Assembly (NCBI GenBank): GCA_044375915.1
Contig: JBILLU010000149.1
Span: 1 to 8,444, forward strand
Reading direction: 5' to 3'
Length of the DNA stretch: 8,444 bases
From: JAFEBO01 sp044375915
GTDB taxonomy: Bacteria; Planctomycetota; Phycisphaerae; Phycisphaerales; UBA1924
Shown here piece by piece: positions 7,656 to 8,444 of this stretch. The notes under the pieces were generated by a model. The model saw only the letters and a list, made by a program, of their open reading frames with translations, did not search any database and had not been told where the DNA came from. Every line of letters starts with the position of its first letter. The first letter of the stretch is position 1. The translations under genes and the position numbers were made by a program.

Positions 7656-8444
7656 TCACCACTTCGTCAGATCGATCGACGCTCGCCCCGGCTCGGCCTG
7701 CCACGGAAACTGCGCCCGTGGCCACGTCGACCGCACATTGCTTCGCACATGTTCAATCGCGAGCCGCAGCCGCCCCGGTCGCTCGATCGCACTATTCGGA
7801 ATCGGCAGCCGCACCGTCCATCGACCGTCTCCGGGAACCACACGGGCACCCGCCAGCGGAGCCTCGCTCCGTCCCGGAAACCGCACCGTCGCGCTCCCCT
7901 CGCCACTCTCGGGAATCGCGGTGATCTCCGGCAACTCCGCCGTCACGATCGCCGCGGCCGCGCCGCTGCTCCCAAACCACACACGGATCGTCTGCCGCTC
8001 GCTCGTGCTCCGCTCCGCCTCAAGATACAGCGACCAACCAGAGCCGACACCCACTCCCCCCGGTCCAGCGTCGCGCACCAGCCGCCCGACCAGCGCCGGG
8101 ATCTCGCGCGGCGAATCCCCGCCCCCGGGCACCTGCATCAGCGCCGCCGATCGCGACCACGCCGGCGCGGCGTGATCCAACGCGAGCGCCCCGATCGTCA
8201 ACCCCGGCGGAATCGCCGCCAAGTGCCGTCGCTGTGCATCCACCACCTCCGTCCACTCTCCGCACCGAACCTCAATCCCCCACCGCTCCGGGCTCCCGTC
8301 GGCCGGCGCCAAAGTCGCCAACGGCGCAACCGGCATCGTCGTCGCCGATCGCGGACTCACCGCGACCATCTCCGGCACTGCCACATCGATCACACCCTTC
8401 GCCGACACCAACGCCCGTGTCGCACCAAGATTCGCAACGCCGAC
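7656..8444 (-). CDS. Unrecognised beta-rich protein, C-terminal 262 residues, possible CBM9-like fold
   Basis: The frame is open from the window edge at 8444 to a TGA at 7658-7656, giving 262 visible residues. A TTG at 8411 could serve as a start, but the frame stays open to the edge and no ATG lies near it, so a truncated 5' end is more likely. The visible part has no membrane segment or signal peptide, as expected if the N-terminus lies outside the window. I do not recognise the family with confidence. The C-terminal half alternates short hydrophobic strands with polar turns: GWSLYLEAE, QTIRVWFGSS, then DGRWTVRLPIPNSAI, GRLRLAIEHVRSN and a final Trp-Pro segment. This order loosely resembles CBM9-like beta-sandwich domains, where a strand ending in an 'IP.s.l' motif is followed by 'R....sw.p'. 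The N-terminal part is Ala/Pro/Gly rich. The gene converges with the phosphatase across 149 bp and shares no obvious function with it. Confidence 0.72.
   Translation of the reverse strand, partial: VGVANLGATRALVSAKGVIDVAVPEMVAVSPRSATTMPVAPLATLAPADGSPERWGIEVRCGEWTEVVDAQRRHLAAIPPGLTIGALALDHAAPAWSRSAALMQVPGGGDSPREIPALVGRLVRDAGPGGVGVGSGWSLYLEAERSTSERQTIRVWFGSSGAAAAIVTAELPEITAIPESGEGSATVRFPGRSEAPLAGARVVPGDGRWTVRLPIPNSAIERPGRLRLAIEHVRSNVRSTWPRAQFPWQAEPGRASIDLTKW

Overview
This is a GC-rich, gene-dense bacterial window with four protein-coding genes. The first three are on the + strand and the last is on the - strand; the first and last run off the window edges. The best guess for the source is a planctomycete, perhaps class Phycisphaerae. 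The main clue is the large membrane protein with an aerotolerance-regulator (BatA-type) N-terminus, a VWA domain and a long periplasmic C-terminal part, an architecture common in that phylum. The Tat-exported alkaline phosphatase and the mostly weak Shine-Dalgarno signals also fit. This assignment is an inference from gene style; there is no rRNA or other marker gene to confirm it.

Layout: (1) 2-3652 is the chromosome-condensation ATPase SMC. It lacks roughly its first 90 residues, including Walker A, but has the hinge, both coiled-coil arms and a complete C-terminal ATPase lobe. It ends in an unusual tail containing nine tandem KPEx tetrapeptides. (2) 3653-3800 is a short intergenic gap with a perfect 11-bp inverted repeat just after the smc stop. 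(3) 3801-5804 is a membrane-anchored BatA/VWA protein. (4) 5805-6036 is a gap ending in a good ribosome binding site. (5) 6037-7506 is a Tat-dependent PhoA-family alkaline phosphatase with all catalytic and metal-binding residues present. (6) 7507-7655 is a convergent intergenic gap with only weak hairpins. (7) 7656-8444 on the - strand is the C-terminal part of an unrecognised beta-rich protein whose last ~100 residues loosely resemble a CBM9-like sandwich.

The genes do not look like one pathway. smc is housekeeping (chromosome segregation), the VWA protein is envelope-located with unknown partners, and the phosphatase scavenges phosphate outside the cytoplasm. The gaps of 148 and 232 bp between the + strand genes suggest separate transcription units. 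I found no mobile element, CRISPR array, tRNA, rRNA or phage gene. I see no convincing new multi-gene system; the most unusual item is the SMC tail.
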